This document shows positions 14,621-16,351 of a stretch of 16,351 nucleotides of DNA, piece after piece. The notes beneath the pieces are model-generated. The model saw only the letters and a program-made list of their open reading frames with translations, was not told the origin of the DNA and did no database searches. Source of the stretch: Actinomycetota bacterium (GTDB taxonomy: Bacteria > Actinomycetota > Actinomycetes > Actinomycetales > Microbacteriaceae); NCBI GenBank assembly GCA_009704705.1, contig WLDR01000020.1, forward strand, positions 1 to 16,351, in the 5' to 3' direction. Numbering within the stretch: the stretch's first letter is position 1; each line of letters starts with the position of its first letter. The position numbers were made by a program, and so were the translations under genes.

Positions 14621-14626
14621 CATGAT
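14621..14626 (+). promoter_or_regulatory. Candidate -10 element for a leaderless serB transcript
   Basis: CATGAT shares four of six bases with TATAAT and ends six bases before the GTG start of serB. There is no SD in the gap. Confidence 0.3.
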
Positions 14627-14632
14627 GGTTCT

Positions 14633-15283
14633 GTGGCACTCACGCAGCTTCCGTACCGGCTCGTCGTTCTCGACGTCGACTCAACTCTGATTGAAAACGA
14701 AGTCATTGAATTAATCGCCGCTCGGGCGGGTTCGCTTGACCTCGTCGCCGAGGTGACGGCCCGGGCCATGCGAGGCGAGCTGGATTTCGCGGAGAGCCTG
14801 CGCGAGCGCGTTGCCACATTGGCGGGATTACCGGCACACACTCTCGACGACGTTCGAGAAGAGGTGACGGTCACGCGAGGAGTTCCCGAACTCATCGCCG
14901 GAGTTCATGCCGTGGGCGGACACGTTGGAGTAGTCAGTGGCGGGTTTCACGAGGTTCTCGATCCGATTGCGGAGTCGCTTGGCTTGGACTTTTGGAAGGC
15001 AAACCGCTTCGAGATTGTCGATGATGTTCTCACCGGGCGCGTCCTGGGCGAGATTGTCGATGCCACAGCAAAAGCGGATGCACTCGTGTCGTGGTGCCGC
15101 GAACTCGGTCTAGACCTTCAACAGACCGTGGCAATTGGCGACGGTGCGAATGACCTGAAGATGATGGCTATCGCAGGGCTATCGGTCGCCTTTGATGCCA
15201 AGCCCATTGTCAACGAGCACGCCGACGTGGCGATTTCTGAACGAGACCTCTCGGTCGTACTCGACCTGATGGGGTTGCGTTAG
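14633..15283 (+). CDS. serB: Phosphoserine phosphatase
   Basis: Catalyses the last step of serine synthesis, phosphoserine to serine, in the cytoplasm. The protein is 216 residues, the single-domain size without the ACT regulatory domains of longer SerB forms. HAD motifs are clear: VLDVDSTLIENEVIE (nucleophile D14, D16), the substrate-specificity segment ARAMRGELDFAESLRERV, motif II VVSGGFHEVL, the lysine in TAKADAL and motif III VAIGDGANDLKMM. GTG 14633 is chosen because it starts the compact domain; the open frame reaches back to TTG 14594. No SD is visible, and a -10-like CATGAT lies just upstream. Its TAG shares four bases (15280-15283) with the convergent fabG TAA. Confidence 0.93.
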   Translation: MALTQLPYRLVVLDVDSTLIENEVIELIAARAGSLDLVAEVTARAMRGELDFAESLRERVATLAGLPAHTLDDVREEVTVTRGVPELIAGVHAVGGHVGVVSGGFHEVLDPIAESLGLDFWKANRFEIVDDVLTGRVLGEIVDATAKADALVSWCRELGLDLQQTVAIGDGANDLKMMAIAGLSVAFDAKPIVNEHADVAISERDLSVVLDLMGLR

Positions 15284-15987
15284 TGGCCCATCCCGAGGCC
15301 GCCGTCGACCGGGATGACCGCACCAGAAATGTAGGACGCATCGTCACTCGCTAACCACACGCAGACCTTGGCGACCTCGCTCGGGCTGGCAAAGCGTCCG
15401 GCGGGAATGTTCTTCTTGTATTCGGCTTGCTGTTCTTCGGGAAGAGCGGCCGTCATGTCGGTCTCAATGAATCCCGGAGCCACCACGTTCGCTGTGATGT
15501 TGCGGCTTCCCAGCTCGCGCGTCAGCGATCGAGCCATTCCCACGAGGGCACTCTTTGACGCTGAATAATTCACCTGACCGGCAGAACCGTAAAGTCCCAC
15601 CACGCTCGAAATCAGGATGATCCGGCCGAACTTTGCCTTCAGCATCCCCTTGGCTGCTCGCTTGACCACACGGAAGGAACCACCCAGGTTTGTGTCAATC
15701 ACGGTGTCAAAATCTTCGTCGGACATGCGCAAGACCAGTGTGTCCCTGGTAATGCCGGCGTTGGCAACAACGACCTCGATGACACCGAGTTTCTCTTCAA
15801 CTTCAGCAAACGCGCGGTCTAGGCTCTCTCCGTCGTTGACATCGGCGATAACGGTGAGCGCACCTGCAGGCCCTGAACCGCTTCGAGCGGTGACAGCCAC
15901 GCGGTGACCCGCTGCCAGGAACTCTTCTGCGAGAGAGTATCCGATGCCTCGATTACCTCCGGTAATCAACACGGTGCGAGAGGTCAT
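15280..15987 (-). CDS. fabG: 3-oxoacyl-[acyl-carrier-protein] reductase FabG
   Basis: NADPH-dependent short-chain dehydrogenase that reduces 3-oxoacyl-ACP in fatty-acid elongation. The 235-residue protein has the cofactor motif TGGNRGIG (9-16), ANAGIT (75-80), the Asn-Ser-Tyr-Lys tetrad N100, S128, Y141, K145 (within SAGQVNYSASKSAL), and the PG motif in VVAPGFIETDMT, followed by the C-terminal SGAVIPVDGG. Family resemblance is to the FabG/MabA group of actinobacteria. ATG 15987 has AAGGAG ten bases upstream. It converges on serB with a four-base overlap, and is divergent from a DUF3099 gene, a pairing seen in other actinobacteria. An inverted repeat lies in its promoter region. Confidence 0.93.
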   Translation of the reverse strand: MTSRTVLITGGNRGIGYSLAEEFLAAGHRVAVTARSGSGPAGALTVIADVNDGESLDRAFAEVEEKLGVIEVVVANAGITRDTLVLRMSDEDFDTVIDTNLGGSFRVVKRAAKGMLKAKFGRIILISSVVGLYGSAGQVNYSASKSALVGMARSLTRELGSRNITANVVAPGFIETDMTAALPEEQQAEYKKNIPAGRFASPSEVAKVCVWLASDDASYISGAVIPVDGGLGMGH

Positions 15988-16046
15988 GTGTGTGGTCTCC
16001 TTGACGAAAAGAGGGCCCGCTTTTTCCTTTGGCGGATAATCGGGTC

Positions 16047-16064
16047 AAGCCTAGCCGTAGGCTT
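16047..16064. promoter_or_regulatory. Palindrome between fabG and the DUF3099 gene
   Basis: AAGCCTA-GCCG-TAGGCTT is a perfect seven-base inverted repeat with a four-base centre in the 117-base divergent space. A TTGACC (minus strand, 16048-16043) overlaps its left arm, and a GATAAT (16035-16040) and its minus-strand counterpart GATTAT lie beside it. The placement suggests a regulator-binding site affecting fabG, but no promoter pair has convincing spacing. Confidence 0.45.
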
Positions 16065-16104
16065 AGTTCACCAATGAAAGTCACGGCACAGCGAGGAGAC
16101 ACAC

Positions 16105-16351
16105 GTGAAGAATCGTGCACAGTCGGTCACGACGCTCGTTGACTCCCCCGCCGCGGACAGAAAACGGCGAATGATTCGCTACAGCGTTGCCATGGGCATT
16201 CGCATGGTGTGCATCGTTCTGATGCTATTCGTCAAGGACTGGGCTCTCATTGTTTGTGCACTGGGCGCCATCTTCCTCCCCTACTTCGCCGTCATCTTGG
16301 CCAACGTGGTTGCGCCAGCTCGTTCGAAAGCTGTTGAAGGCCCCGGCGGAC
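16105..16351 (+). CDS. DUF3099 membrane protein (3' end outside window)
   Basis: The visible 82 residues run from GTG 16105, which is preceded by GAGGAG six bases upstream, and remain open at the window end. The N-terminus is Q-S-V-T-T-L with a charged DRKRRMIRY segment, followed by two closely spaced hydrophobic segments (about 33-46 and 51-72) containing MGIRMVCIVLML and LPYFAVILANVV. This layout, with the R-x2-Y...MGIR and LPY-x-AV-x2-AN blocks, is the DUF3099 family, found in actinobacteria and of unknown function. The family commonly neighbours fabG. I cannot see its tail. Confidence 0.85.
   Translation, partial: MKNRAQSVTTLVDSPAADRKRRMIRYSVAMGIRMVCIVLMLFVKDWALIVCALGAIFLPYFAVILANVVAPARSKAVEGPGG

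Noticed and set aside
13549..14625. 358-codon plus-strand open frame opposite the ABC ATPase and rpmE2
   Set aside because: It is antisense to two well-supported genes and crosses their promoter and the serB upstream region; the translation shows no recognisable family.

Overview
The window looks like ordinary chromosome from a moderately GC-rich actinobacterium, probably Microbacteriaceae-like. This is inferred from the PafB/PafC pair, the TrmI/PAC2 neighbourhood, a DUF3099 protein beside FabG, a type B L31, a tRNA-Leu gene without encoded CCA, frequent GTG starts, and several start codons with a -10-like hexamer just upstream instead of a Shine-Dalgarno sequence. The genus cannot be fixed from the sequence. 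I see no insertion sequence, prophage, CRISPR array, toxin-antitoxin pair or defence island. No gene-free stretch exceeds 300 bases; the longest (6852-7028, between uppP and the tRNA gene) shows no convincing promoter.

Layout. 1-4958 is read leftwards: a HAD hydrolase, trmI, a tandem-FKBP lipoprotein and a terminator, followed by pafB and pafC (pafC runs off the left edge). A PAC2-family protein is divergent from the HAD gene (5072-5971) and converges on uppP (6851-5988). A tRNA-Leu(GAG) with a strong terminator follows. A leftward three-gene group comes next: a SpoU/TrmH-family methyltransferase, a D,D-carboxypeptidase and a small 26-residue-repeat protein. A sirtuin (9745-10644) overlaps tail-to-tail with a leftward pair, an alpha/beta hydrolase and a GT4 glycosyltransferase. 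A DEDDh exonuclease, rpmE2, a solitary ABC ATPase, serB, fabG and the start of a DUF3099 gene complete the window.

How the genes fit together. Most are housekeeping: tRNA modification and translation (trmI, TrmH family, tRNA-Leu, L31), cell-envelope recycling and remodelling (uppP, D,D-carboxypeptidase, possibly the glycosyltransferase), fatty-acid synthesis (fabG), serine synthesis (serB) and the DNA-damage response (pafBC). The most informative point is an absence. In many actinobacteria the interval between trmI and pafBC holds the Pup-proteasome genes (arc/mpa, dop, pup, prcBA, pafA). Here trmI is followed directly by the FKBP gene and pafB, so the flanks of that locus remain but the degradation machinery is not there. 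I found no clearly new multi-gene system. The best candidates for novelty are the small repeat protein and several regulatory palindromes.
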